Origin: Patiria pectinifera
Lineage: Eukaryota; Echinodermata; Asteroidea; Valvatida; Asterinidae
Reading direction: 5' to 3'
Assembly (NCBI GenBank): GCA_029964075.1
Contig: CM057147.1
Coordinates: forward strand, 14,839,513 to 14,903,512
Length of the DNA stretch: 64,000 bases
Shown here: in pieces, positions 1-12,500 of the stretch
Layout of the letters: every line of letters begins with the position of its first letter
How positions within the stretch are numbered: the stretch's first letter is position 1
Position numbers and translations under genes: made by a program
Notes under the pieces: generated by a model
What the model saw: the letters and a program-made list of their open reading frames with translations, nothing else
The model's database searches: none
What the model was told of the DNA's origin: nothing

Positions 1-1724
1 ATGACCGCCAAGGTCGGGATTATTACAATGCCTCTTCCATTTGCTTGACTTGCTTACATAAACAGAAATGCACTTTTTACATTTCCTTATAAGATGGCTC
101 AATGTTTTACAAGCTAATGGCTACGACATAATTACAATTCGCTGGAAACAAAAATTAGCTGGTCGGAGCTGATAACTGGGCTAGAACGTTGCCTAGCAAC
201 GGACTACAACAAAATAGAGACACAACAGACCTCGTCACAGAATGTTACGTAATCGGCAAACATGCGTCACCTCATATCCTGGAAACGTTTTATGCGTACA
301 TGTGGGCTTGGTTTTAATGATTAGGAGTGTTTTCGATAGACGTGATTGCTAAGTAAGTCTATACGTTGATAAAAGGTAGTTCTTATCATTCTTAAATTGC
401 ATCCTACACGCATACAGACACAGACTTTGTGATCAAAAAATTCAAAACTTAAAAACGTTTTCCTCTTAGAAGTCGGTTTTACGTGATAATCCGCAGCTGT
501 ATACCTCTGCAAACTACTTCAGTGATTCTTCGTTTACTGTGCTCTTAACTAACGTATCCACTGATGAAAAATGCGGCTACCTGAACTTTCCCCAAAAAAT
601 CTGGAGCGTATGATTATTGGTCAGATTTGAAGTTGCGATTGTAACTTCGCAAAAAAAAAGTACGCCTACCACCGACACTGACTGCTAGGCTCGTTTTCAT
701 ATCCCATAGTTGTGATGCAAGAGAGAAAATGTTGGCCGATAAGCTAAAAAGAAGAAAAGGGGCTGGACACTTTAAGGATTCTACCAATTTAACGGATACT
801 GTTCTGCTGATTACAATCAATTGCCTTCTCAAAATCAATCAGCGTAGGCCTAAGTTGACTTTGATCTGATTAGTAATCTTTGTTCGTGGACAAAGAAAGA
901 TTACTGTCTATGATGACGTAGCTATTTGCACATTTCGTACATTTACTGCAACCCTCATTAAATTATTATAGCATTTCATATCATAAACATGACATACATG
1001 TATTCCATTTCAGAGCGATTGCCTTCTCTGGTTTCTTAGCTTTTCTGTGTGTTACAAGGGCAGTTTTATGTCAACTTTTCCCCTGGTTAACCGCAAGTTG
1101 AACCACAAACACTAAAATCACATCCGTACCAACTCCAATCCCTGTCCTGCATGATGTCATTGTTAAAATTTGAAGCCCCTTTTTCACTTGTACAGGACTT
1201 TTAAGGAGTTTGCTTTGTCCGCAACGGAAACATTCTTCCGCTGAATTCTTGAAACGGATGGGAAGAGTGTGTTGGGCAAAGGCTACATTTTGTTTTCTGT
1301 GTAAATTGTGGTTAACATAAGCATAAAATATTGTCTGTTTACGGCTTTACAGGATAGCTACATGTACAACAATGTCTAAAAACAAAACAAAAACTGTCCA
1401 CATGCCTAAAAATATATTAAGCTTCATTTAAACAAAAGCAAGAGTGTAGTGGGCATCCTGATGAGGCCATGTCAGGGGCGTAAATCCCGTGGATGGGGGA
1501 TATATCCCCCCCCCCCCACACACACACACACTTTTTGACCAAAGGTGATGGGCCATTGCCGAATCACCCCCCCCCCCACACTTTTTCTAGATGTAAAAAA
1601 AAAATGCGGATTTTGAGGTATTTCTCGAACTTCCTATATAGCAACCAAAATGCAATGAAAAACGGAGTGAAAGTATAAAGCTGTTTGATGTATAGGGGCC
1701 TAAGGCTATGGTGCATAAGCGCCC

Positions 1725-1795
1725 CAGATATTGTGAAGCGCTTAGAGACCTTTGGTATAATATAAAGCGCTATAAACATGTAGCACCACATTAGT
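1725..1795 (+). mobile_element. Tail fragment of SINE family 2
   Basis: Reads, on the minus strand, TATAGCGCTTTATATTATACC and AAGCGCTTCAC, matching the tail of the SINE at 30325-30605. No tRNA head remains. Confidence 0.4.
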
Positions 1796-1799
1796 ATTG

Positions 1800-1964
1800 T
1801 TATATTATTTTATATTATTGTATAAGATGTACATCTGTATCATGAACAGCACCCCCTGGTGTAATGTGGTGTCCAGGTCTCCCCCTGCCCCCACTAACCG
1901 TGTGGAGGTGGGATTTTGGTTATCCCCCCCCCCCCTCCATTCGCCGGCACAGATTACGCCACTG
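1800..1964 (-). repeat. CAGTGGCGTAA-type element end, inverse copy
   Basis: On the minus strand begins CAGTGGCGTAATC and contains GGGTGCTGTTCATGATACA, matching 20030-20215. Confidence 0.45.
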
Positions 1965-3243
1965 GGCCTTGTCAATCGTTCATGTTCATGTCAGCTGGAA
2001 CAAAATCGTATCCGAAAGTATAATTTTCAAAATATCAAAAAGTATAAAGGTCAAGACATTTTTTTTTACTGAAGGTGAGAGCCACGTGCCGTATAATTGA
2101 AGCTTTCACCAAGTCTTGGGAACAAGGCGAAAATGATCGGATAAGTCATAAATTTACGCAATTTTAAAGAGACGTTGAGAAATGTTTCATATACGCTTTT
2201 CTAAATCCCTGTGATTACGACACAATCAAGATATGAAATCGAGGTTACAGGTCTCTACGTACATAGTTTTTTATACTTTAAGACGTTCTTCAAATCGAAC
2301 ATGATCGGCAGCTGATTTTAGTTCCTTTTGGTACATAGGGAAAATATCCGTCTTAAAAAGAAAGTGACCGTCTTTAAAAAGAAAAATAGTGGACGCGGAT
2401 ATTTTTTATTGTAAGTTTTCGGGCGATTAACGACACAGTTTGGGCGTAATGTACATGTACATGTATGTCCAACACACGGCACAGTATTGTGTACAAGTAT
2501 ACATTTTGCACACAGTTCGTGTACTAAATGGCATGCACGTAATTTTCGGTCAAGTAAAACTAATATTTCCAAGAAAGTTTCTGGACATTGTATAGAAATG
2601 ACGGTAGCTGAGTACACGCCGTGTTTAATACGTTTCAAAACAACGGAATGGCAGTGATCCATTTCCACAAGTAAAAAAAAAGTTTCCTTGAAATTCTATA
2701 TGTTTAAGTTCAAAGTTCTGTTATTGAGGCATTCGGGCTATAAATTATTGCCAAACAAATCAAACGGAAGTTTGTTTTGAGACGTAGGTAAAAGTTAAGA
2801 AAATAAGTAGATCTTTGATCAAGTTCACGAGTAGGTGTCATTAATTTTATTTGCACACAAAAAAATTCAACGGATTGATAATCAACACCGAGACTTGTTT
2901 ACCATTACTAAACGCCAAGAAATGCATTCATGAAATATTGCGTAGGATTGATTGATTATTGCCGATCCGATCACGCATATCAATAGGTCTGTGGGTAGCA
3001 TAAAGCTACAACACTCAAGCCCAAAGCATCTTTTATTGCACACAGTGTTTTTTCAAGTTGGCCAAGCCTTTTGTCACCGACAGACATGACAGCGCACCAA
3101 CAAACGGCCTCCAAACCAGCCCCCGTTGTTACCAACTTTTCTGTTACGACCACCACACATGTCAAGTGCTACCTATGCATACAGCAATGAGTGACTGGCG
3201 AATTCCGGTGGCATGCGTCATCGTATAGTGGGGATTTCACGGC

Positions 3244-3251
3244 TATATAAA
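3244..3251 (+). promoter_or_regulatory. TATA box of MMP-A
   Basis: TATATAAA lies 162 bp before the chosen ATG at 3413, so transcription would start near 3275 and leave a 5' leader of about 140 nt. The placement fits the gene model; there is no transcript evidence. Confidence 0.6.
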
Positions 3252-3412
3252 CCGCGCACAACCGCTCATTCACTCAAACTTTAAAGACTGCAGTCCAACT
3301 CGCGATAGGGAACAACAGTCCAGGCAAAAGTAAAATAATCTTGTCAAGTTTAGGGACTAGCATTTATTGGAAGTGCATGTTTCTTCATAAACACAATTGT
3401 GAGCGACTCAAG

Positions 3413-3529
3413 ATGTTAACAAGTACTTCTGAGAAGCTACGATGGGTGTTTTTGCTCGTCTGTTGTGCGGCTCTCGTGACGGGTTTCCCCAGTATATCCG
3501 ATGACCCCGAGGTGGCTGAGACGACATTT
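3413..3529 (+). CDS. MMP-A exon 1: signal peptide and start of propeptide
   Basis: 39 codons, donor gtaagt, phase 0. A hydrophobic stretch at residues 11-24 (WVFLLVCC... ending ALVTG) is a secretion signal. The ATG at 3413 has A at -3; an in-frame ATG at 3377 would add 12 polar residues in front of the signal and has a poorer context, so 3413 is preferred. Confidence 0.8.
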
Positions 3530-6500
3530 GTAAGTTTAGTTATTTCAAGTGTTTGGTTTCACTATACGTGCTGTATTCTTTCTTGTTGGGGCACAGATAG
3601 AAGAGCACTATATACATCTTGACAGCAGAGTCCCGATGGCTGCGAATCGATATGTGACGGGCCACTGCAATTCAATTATGTGATTCAATTCAGTTTCTGT
3701 CAATTGCTTTCGCTTATAAACCTAACCCCCTAAAGAGGCTCTTTAGGGGTCAAGGACTAAAGAATACTACGTGTTGTGCACACTTGTATGGAAATAAATG
3801 ATACCTACAGGTTACTACACTACTCAGTAGTATTTTGTAGCTTTAGGGGCGGTTCTAATATACCCCATACACTTAGAAGTTAAGCTTCAACACACCGTGA
3901 TAGAATGTTGTAAACTGGCAGCTATTTTGGTGTGTTTAAATGTACATGTAAATTGAATCAACCTTCTTTGAAGACGCATAGTGACCTAATTTTTATTTCG
4001 CATCTGGATGTGGGATGACAGGACCATAGTGATTTGTATTGCTTTTGTTTTCCCAATGCCCGTATCTTGATTGTGATGTATATTTTTTTTTATGTGGCAT
4101 GAATAAATAATAATGATAATAATAAAGTGACGAATGCACATGCATGTACATTGCCAAAGGGCCAGACTGGGACCTTGAGTGCAGACAAACATACAAAACA
4201 AATTCAGGCCAACTTCATTCACCTTTTTTAGCCGACAAACTTCTCCCAAATTTTCATGAGGCAAAGACAACGGTCCTCAGTATTTCACCAGCCAAGTTTG
4301 AAGTCTCAATGGAGACTTTTCGTACACATTTTGCACCTGAGAGTGAAGCCAAGTGACTCTACATTCTTCAACTTTTTGCATCTGCCCTGCAAAAACTGGA
4401 GTGTTAAATTTACACCATTGGTATCTATATAGGACCATCTGGTGTTAAATTTTACTGGTGTTGTCCTATATAAATACCGAAAGGTGTTAAATTAACACTA
4501 CAGATTTTGTAGTGTGAGAGTTTTTGACACACTAAAGTGTGTCCAAAACACTCAGAGTGCACTCTTAAAAGTTCCTGGCCTGATCGTGGAGGAAGGAATC
4601 AACCCGGAATCCGGGTCAGTTTTGATCTTCTGCGTCACTGCATGACAATTTGTCTTGTAAAAAGACAACAGAATCTGGGTCCAATTTGATCTTCTGCGTC
4701 ACTGCATGACAATCCGTCATGTAAAAAAGACAAGTTGAATTTTCTTATAGTAAAAAAAAGACAATTCTATGTGTCAAATGACACTTTTTTCTGGGTCGAA
4801 TTGCCGGTAAGGTGACTCGGAGGAGTGTCATTTTGACCTGGAAAAGTGTCGAATCTTTGGATTTGGGTCGAATCTGAGCCGGGATTTTGTGAAGAGTGTC
4901 CGATGAGAAATGCTCCAACATAAATACTCCATCATGGGAGGTAGAATTCATTGTACTACTGTTTGCTAAGTTAGCTGCTTCAGCAACCATTAAACCTTGA
5001 GAGAACACATTGGCTTAATTTATAGAGATGTTGAAAGTAATTGCCTTCCTCTGGCCAAATTCTAGCTCCATGCTCTGGCAAAGTGCGTTGCTTCACTTGT
5101 TTGTTTGTTTGTGGTACCTTTGTGATTGTGAATATTTATGCTTTTACGTACATTGTCAAATGTCATTAGAATAAGGATAATCCATCTGCGTCATTTGTAC
5201 AACTAGGGCGACCCAAGAATGTTAGCAAGAGATCATGAGATAGGCCTATGCAATAGTGCTTTGGATGGGATACTTTATTTATGTCCATAGATAAATTTCG
5301 TATTTACATTCAAAGTATTAGCAGCTATGTCTATATGCAAATCTGCACGTAGGAGTTATCAAAAAGCAAAGTTGACTCGCTTCTATTCTTGCAATTCTTG
5401 GTAATTTGTGACCCAACCGTAAAAGCCTGCGGACATCGCACACCAATGACTTTTCACCCATTGAACACCATTGAGAGGTCAAAGGATTTTTTTTTTAACT
5501 TCGTGACTTCCTCTGCAGCTTTATCAGAATGTTTCCGAGGTTAACGGTTTGACGGCCAAGCTGCTGCCCCTGGCGACGGCTCAACCGGTTGGCGTGGAAA
5601 CATCGAAAGGACGGGCCTCATCCGATTCGTATAAGGCCCCAATAATCTTACAGTCACCCTTAAAACATTTCAGCCGAAATTAATTAGCTGACTCTCCTCG
5701 CTGCCGAATTACAAGGTTTTTTCCTGAGCTGAGGTTGAGTCAAAATCCCCCCCCCCCAAATCAGATCGAAGCAAAACTCATTCAGACCATTTTTGCATAA
5801 GTTAGTAAGTCTATTAGGCTTACAACACGGAGAGTACAACTCTGTGCTAAAAGCGACGATAAATTCGCATATTGTAAACAGAACATCTTTGTCGCACAGT
5901 TAACACTGTTATTTATTTTGCCGCAAAGACTGTGCCAAGCCGTGTTGTAAAATTGTTACATCGCGACAAAAGACCTTTGTTATTGTTTCTTTTTCATTAT
6001 CAGTTGGTTAATTTGAACTCAACAAGCTGATCCTCTGTGCCAATTTATTCCGTTGTACTTCCTTTTCATAGTAGGGCGCTTAAATTGTACATGGAAGACA
6101 CGCTTTTTGTTGCCATAGAGACCAAGGGTCACTGACAAAAAATTCCCCTCTGCCGATTTCCTTTCCTAAATATATAAATCAGTATTTATAGTGCGTGAGT
6201 CATACACATTGTGCCAATGATGACTTCCTGCATTTCAAAAAAGGGAAAGAAAACAGCCATCCTTACAGGAAAGATTGCACTTGATGGTCCAAAGTGTGAC
6301 ATTTTTCCTGTAACTGTTATCTTGGTAATTTATAATTTGCCGTAAATATCATTAATAATGACTTCAAATGATTTTTTTTTTATTTGTTGGGCTGGTAGTT
6401 TGCTATTCATAATCACTCTTTGACGACGACTGCATCAAGGAATACATTCAGATTTATAAAATCATAGATGTCAGATGTTACAGGGACAGACAGGGGAAAA

Positions 6501-9500
6501 AAAAGATGACCCCAAATTTATAGAATGACCCGCATACAATTAAGTAGACCTACGTGTGTCGTGAACTCGTTTAGTATCTGTTAACAGCTAGGCTCAAACT
6601 CATAATAAATCTGAAATAAAAATATCCACGGATTGATCGTTATCACTCTTTTTGCAAGTAAAAATCCTTGTAACGGCACTCGGAGTCACCTTAGAAATCG
6701 CAGTATAATTATATGATTTTTTTTTTTAAATTGATTCAGTACAATACGACTGTTTATCACTGATCAGCACAGGTTTTTAAGTGGGTTCTATAAATACCTT
6801 GACTTGTATCCACCAAAAGATATGAAATTACCAGAGTTGCATTCAAGTCAGTCACAATTCCAGTAAGGTTAAAGCATCAGGCAGAAGCATAAGAAAGGTG
6901 GTGGCATGCCCCCCCCCAGTCTTCCCTCGATTCCTCCACGCCCCTCCCCACTCAGAATTTGGAGAAAGCACCCCTTGACTACGAGTATGACTTAACTCGT
7001 TGAGTAACTGTCTCTAGAAAATGAAGCCAGCTAAATGTCCTAGTGGCGCACCCAAGGGGGGGGGGGGGCCCCCTCGGGGGGCTTGAGCCCCCCCTCCCCC
7101 CAGAGGTTGTCAATTTTTTTTTTTTGTCCCACGATTTGGCCTTGGTGATATGAATGTGGCCTGTTTTCGAGTAGTATAATAGGGGTGTAAGTGGCGCCAC
7201 CAACGTCAAAATAGGCCGCCCCTCAAAAAAAAAATTAAAAAAAATTCTGCGGCCAAAAATGTTGGTGAAATTGTTTTGAAAAAAAAACCAACTTTTAACA
7301 AATTTGTACAAAACAAATTTTGAGCCCCCCCCCCAACCAAATCCTGGGTGCGCCACTGAAATGTCCCCCCCCCCCTACAAAAATGTGACCCTATTACGGA
7401 ACTTGTAATTAAGGACAATGAACATTGTCAAAGGAACTACCTTCGTTACAGTTAATTGGAATTATAATTAGATATTTTGTAATACAAAATATCCCCCACC
7501 CCTACAGAACTTTCTGACACGGTACGGCTACATGAACACCCCGGCCTCCGACGAAGCAGACATCGCCACCATCACCGACGTCCAGTCCGCCATACGCCGC
7601 GTGCAGTACTTCGCCAACCTACCGGAGACGGGCACGGTGGACGACGACACGTTACGGGTGATGAAGACGCCGAGGTGCGGCGTGCCGGACCCCACGGGAC
7701 GGAGCGTGAACGGTACGGTGCTGGGCGGCCGGCTGAGACGGTACGCTCACACTGGCGGCCGGTGGCACAAGAGGGATCTGACGTACAGGTGAGCTTGAAT
7801 ACATAACATGGTTTTTAGAATACAAAACCCCTTTCCTCATTTTTGCACATTATGACTGACTTTGTCGCGGCTTTGAAAAGTGCCTTGCCTATGGAGGCAA
7901 ATCATCACAATCCTTTAATAACTGGGTCTAACACATGGGTTTGATGCTGCCACCCAAACCATTGCATATCTACACATGACAAAATTGGCGGCAAGTTTTA
8001 CAAAATAAATAGAGAAATGTTAGCGAAGTAAACTACATTGCAAGGGTAAAATAAGTACACAAAGTAAAGTAAAAGTCAGTCACGAGCCAAGGTGGCCAAT
8101 CATGCTGGCGTTATCTCCGGTTTCAGTGGCATGAAACGACTGAGAATATTTCTACTCCCCCTGGATGGGATGCTGGGTGGAGAGAGGCAAGTGGGGGTGA
8201 AGTGGCTTGCCCAAGGACACAACATGGCCAGCAGCTGGATTCGAGCCCTGACCCTCTGATCATGAGTCACAAACCCTAATCACTCGGTCATACACCCCGG
8301 TATAGCCCTCATTAACTGAGCTGAGGCTGGTCAACCTTATATATATTGAAATTGGCAATACTAACGACGAGAACAATAACTTCATTTTTCATCTTCATTT
8401 GGTACCCTTCAGAATCCTCAACAACCCTCCGGAGCTTTCATTCAGCGCGGTAACCAACACGATCCGTGAAGCCTTCAAGGTCTGGAGTGACATCACCCCG
8501 CTGAGTTTCCACGAGGTCACGGGAGCCAACTACGCCGATATCTACCTGAAGTTCGCCCCGTACAATCACGGCGATCCCTTCCCGTTCGACGGGCCGGGCG
8601 GTACCCTGGCCCACGCCTACCCACCCCTCAGCGGATTCAATGATTTGGACGGCGATGTGCATTTCGACGACTCTGAGATGTTCACCATCGATACGTACAA
8701 TGGTACATTTAATACTGACTGATTGATTGACCGATGGTTGACTGACTAATTTACTAACTGATTGGCTTACTGATCGACTAATGATTTACTGGATGAGTTA
8801 TTGACTGGTTGACTGACTGACTGCCTGGTTTGCCGATTGAGCAGATTGACTGATCGGATTGATTGACTGACTATTGCTTGACTGGTTATTTGGCTCTTTG
8901 AGCTGACTAACTGGCTGGCTGACCGATTTTTGGGTTGATTTACTGACTGATAGTTTGACTAATTGAACGATTGGTTGGTTGACTTAACGATGGAATGACT
9001 GACTTGCTGATTACCAGTTTAACTGACTTTAAGACTGGTTTACCAATTATTGACCTATTGGTTGATTCACTGACTGACTTAGTTTCTGTAACTTACTGAC
9101 TGACCGACCAGTTGACCACTGACTGACTTAGTTAGTGACTGACTGACTGATCATTTAACCGATTTATCAATTGGCTCGATTGACTGTAGGATCGATTGAT
9201 TGATTAACTCATTGGTTGTTGATTACTTTTTTCTTTCCAGGTATAAATCTTCTCCAAGTCGCAGCACACGAGATAGGCCACAGTCTGGGCCTGTCTCACT
9301 CGGCCGTGCAGGGCGCCCTCATGCAGCCATTCTTTCCTGGCTACGACCCTAATTTTCGGCTGCACTATGACGACATCCTGGGCATTCAGACTATCTACGG
9401 TAAGGAAAGACGTCAAATGCTGAACACTCAAAAACAAAAAGTATCTTTTTGGTTCATTCTTGATGACAGGTGTTCACGCCACTTCTAATTGGAGATTTAC

Positions 9501-12500
9501 ATGCACTCTTTTTCCTGACGCGCTTAGCTTTGCCTTTCATAAAATGACTGTATATTCCAATGCGTGGATCTCAATATATCTTCACAAATTCCTTTTTAAC
9601 ATGGATATTTCTTTGACCTAAATGTTGTTTTTATGTTTGCAGGATCCGGAGGACCGCAGCCTGGACCCAACCCAGACCCAACCTACCGCCCAATACCTGA
9701 CCAGACCCAAGCCGCAGTCACCGTGCCCAAGCCTGACAAGGACACCTGTAACAAAGCCTTCACGGCTATGGCATTCATCAGGGGAGAGATATTCGGTTTC
9801 AGGGTGAGAGTGGAATCCAAATGTAATCCTTATATGAATTGGTATCGATTCTATTCTGTCTGATGTCGAACAGCCACCAATAACGAATAATCGATACCAT
9901 ACATTCATAAAGCCAAAGCCTACTCAAAGAACCAAATCTTACTTAAACCGCACAGGTAAAAAGACAAACAAACAAACAAACAACATAAACAGAGAAACAC
10001 CCTCGAAATACCGTAGGGCAGAGTTCTTGTCGCCATATTAAAATTTGAATACGTCTAGCTGTGACAACAAACGATATACTGGTTCCGACCTCGTTTATGT
10101 TGAGTAAGAATGTCACAATATTATGGTGGGATCGGAACCAGCCTATTCAACCATACCGAAATTTTTGTCCCGGCTATATGCACTGGGGATGGAACGAAAT
10201 TTGACCCAACAACGGCAGCTTTTTATTGGGTAATGGTGTAGTTTAGGACACCTCTGGTGCTTTACAAGTTCCTTTCGTAAATCAAAACCCTGCCCTCTTT
10301 CCACAAAATTAAGCTAGCTGATATTCAACAAGGTATAGCTTAGCGAAGTATTTAGATGATTCCAAGCACATAAAGTGACTTAACCTGCTTGTCATCTCCA
10401 ACGTAATGTTGAGGTATTAAGTCATAAAACACAGAAGCGACTTTTCGTGCTTCATATTATATGGAACGGGGTCCTAAACTACACGATTACCTTTTATTGT
10501 AACCTACCCTGCCTAGTCTGACACCAGACTGAACTTGACCTTCTTTGTGGCGTGTAAAAAATCATCGAGTAAAGTCTCAAAATTTATTTCGACACACTGA
10601 ATTATTCTACAGTGACGTTTTCTTTCAAATAGCGCCATAGTCAAATGATCGATTCCTTTTTTATTGGTTTTCTATACGACAGGGTGCTCGATACTGGAGA
10701 ATCGCCCGTGAAGGCCAGCTGATCTCCCATCCCGAAGGAGACAAGAACAAGTATTTCTGGGTCGGACTCCCTGCTAAGATTGACGCCGGTTACGAGAGAT
10801 GGCATGACCAGAAATCACTGTTTTTCAAAGGTAACTCTTTCGATATATTGCCAGATGTAAACAATCGTTTCTCAGCGATCGTACATCCAAGGTTCCTACC
10901 AAAAATTCAGTTCGATTTTTAGCAAATACGTATTTTCAATCTCAATATTTGTAAAAATAAATAGCATACTATAAACGATAATAACAAAATATAAATATTT
11001 GTTTAAATTGTAAAAGGTAATGTACAAATACTGTGAAATAAAGAGATCACAATTATTTTAATTGCTTTATCTTTCAATGAAGGAACATTCAATGAAGGAA
11101 GAAGAACATTTTCAAAGATATGCTGACCCAATTTTCGCAAAAGTTTTTTCCCATCAAATCGCAACAGGCCATAAGAAACCCAATCTTTATATTGCACAAT
11201 CAAAACTTATTATTTTTTAACAATTCATCCTGTTTTATAATTGTGGATGAATCGTCTTCGAACTATTCAACCACATGGTCTCAACATCCAACTAGGGAAT
11301 GATTAATCCTTTTCTTCCTCCATTGTCTTCTGTTACAGATAATCCACCTGGTCTTCCTTGTTTGTGTTTACCCATCTTCCCCCATCTTTCATCCCTTTCC
11401 CCCCCCCTACTGTTTCCCCCCCCCCCCCCATCATCATCACTCTCACACTCTTTTGTCCGTTCCCACTCCCTGTGACCTTTGATCCTTCCCCTTTCTGATC
11501 CCTCCCCTGTTTTCACTAGACCCCTTGTGGTTTGCCATCTCCCTTTGTTCCTTTGTTCTCTCATCCACCCTCCCCTGCATCTTTCCACACCTTTCCCACC
11601 TAATCCTCCTTTTGTGTTTCTTCTTTCAGCCCTGCATGTTTGTGTGCACCCCCATGTTAATGTTTGTACCTCTGTCATTTCTGTTTAAGCCTCTGAAGAA
11701 GAACTTGCTAAGTTCGCAACGTCAGGCCACATTAATTTTTAGATTTATACATTTCAGGTCCATCCAGTCAGTAAGCAGTTTGCAGCAGTCTTACTTTTTT
11801 TCATGTTTTATAATTTCGTAACAAATAGGAAACCAGTACTGGCAGTTCGATGGTATCACACTACAAGAAGGCTTTCCGCGGTACATCAGTGACCTTTCAC
11901 CCGACCTCCCGACTGACATCGACGCAGTCATGACGTGGAAGGAGTTCAGCAAGACATACTTTTTCAAGGTTTGTATACACTCATCGTGACGGATTGGCGC
12001 CATCCAGCGCCGAGGTTTTTACGGCGCTCGAAGTTTGATGGTGGCGCTATCTTTGGTGTCCTTACTTCCTTTTGGGCAAAACGTTGCAACCAAACCAACG
12101 AAACACAATTCCATGCTTCAGTTGCGTTGCGCCCTCACTGGTATTTTTTACTTTTTTTAAATTTTGTTACCAGCTTCAAAGGGCAATACATGTACATTTG
12201 TATGGACTTTACCACCACGGATTGAGTTCGTGACACTTTTTGACTTGGGGAATTTTTTTTTCTAACACCAATCCCCAGTTCGCATACGCAATGGATGCAA
12301 AACATTTTGTTGGTATTATTTCAACCAATCGTGAATGGCCTCTCATATCTGCTTGGTTTGTGCAGGGCAACATGGTGTGGAGGTTTGACGAGGTCTCCCA
12401 GACGGTGGACGCTAATTGGCCGTATCGCATCAAGGATATCTTCCCTGGTGTGCCAAGCAATCTTGGATCCGCTTTCCGTTTCAGAGACGGTAAGTTAAAG

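Larger units (their letters stand above)
1..3240. other. Upstream flank without recognised gene
   Basis: AT-rich. Only short frames with poly-C and AC tracts (1500-1590, 1927-1935), a CAGGGGCGTAAATCC motif at 1473 (inverse near 22312-22329), and repeat fragments. I see no exon pattern. Confidence 0.6.
3530..7507 (+). other. MMP-A intron 1
   Basis: Holds a GTGTTAA-rich patch (4400-4560), the duplication at 4605-4735, an exon-like GC-rich stretch at 5519-5628, a segment near 6420-6560 resembling 36885-37000, and the hAT element at 7041-7358. Confidence 0.7.

Noticed and set aside
1457..1485. CTGATGAG resembling a hammerhead ribozyme core
   Set aside because: No matching GAAA core segment or paired stems at the required positions.
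3377..3412. Upstream in-frame ATG of MMP-A
   Set aside because: Would place 12 polar residues before the signal peptide; its context is weaker than that of the ATG at 3413.
4745..5008. 87-aa minus-strand frame in MMP-A intron 1
   Set aside because: No recognisable domain and it lies over duplicated intron sequence.
11292..11678. 128-aa minus-strand frame rich in Gly and Arg
   Set aside because: Translation of the C/T-rich low-complexity stretch of MMP-A intron 6.
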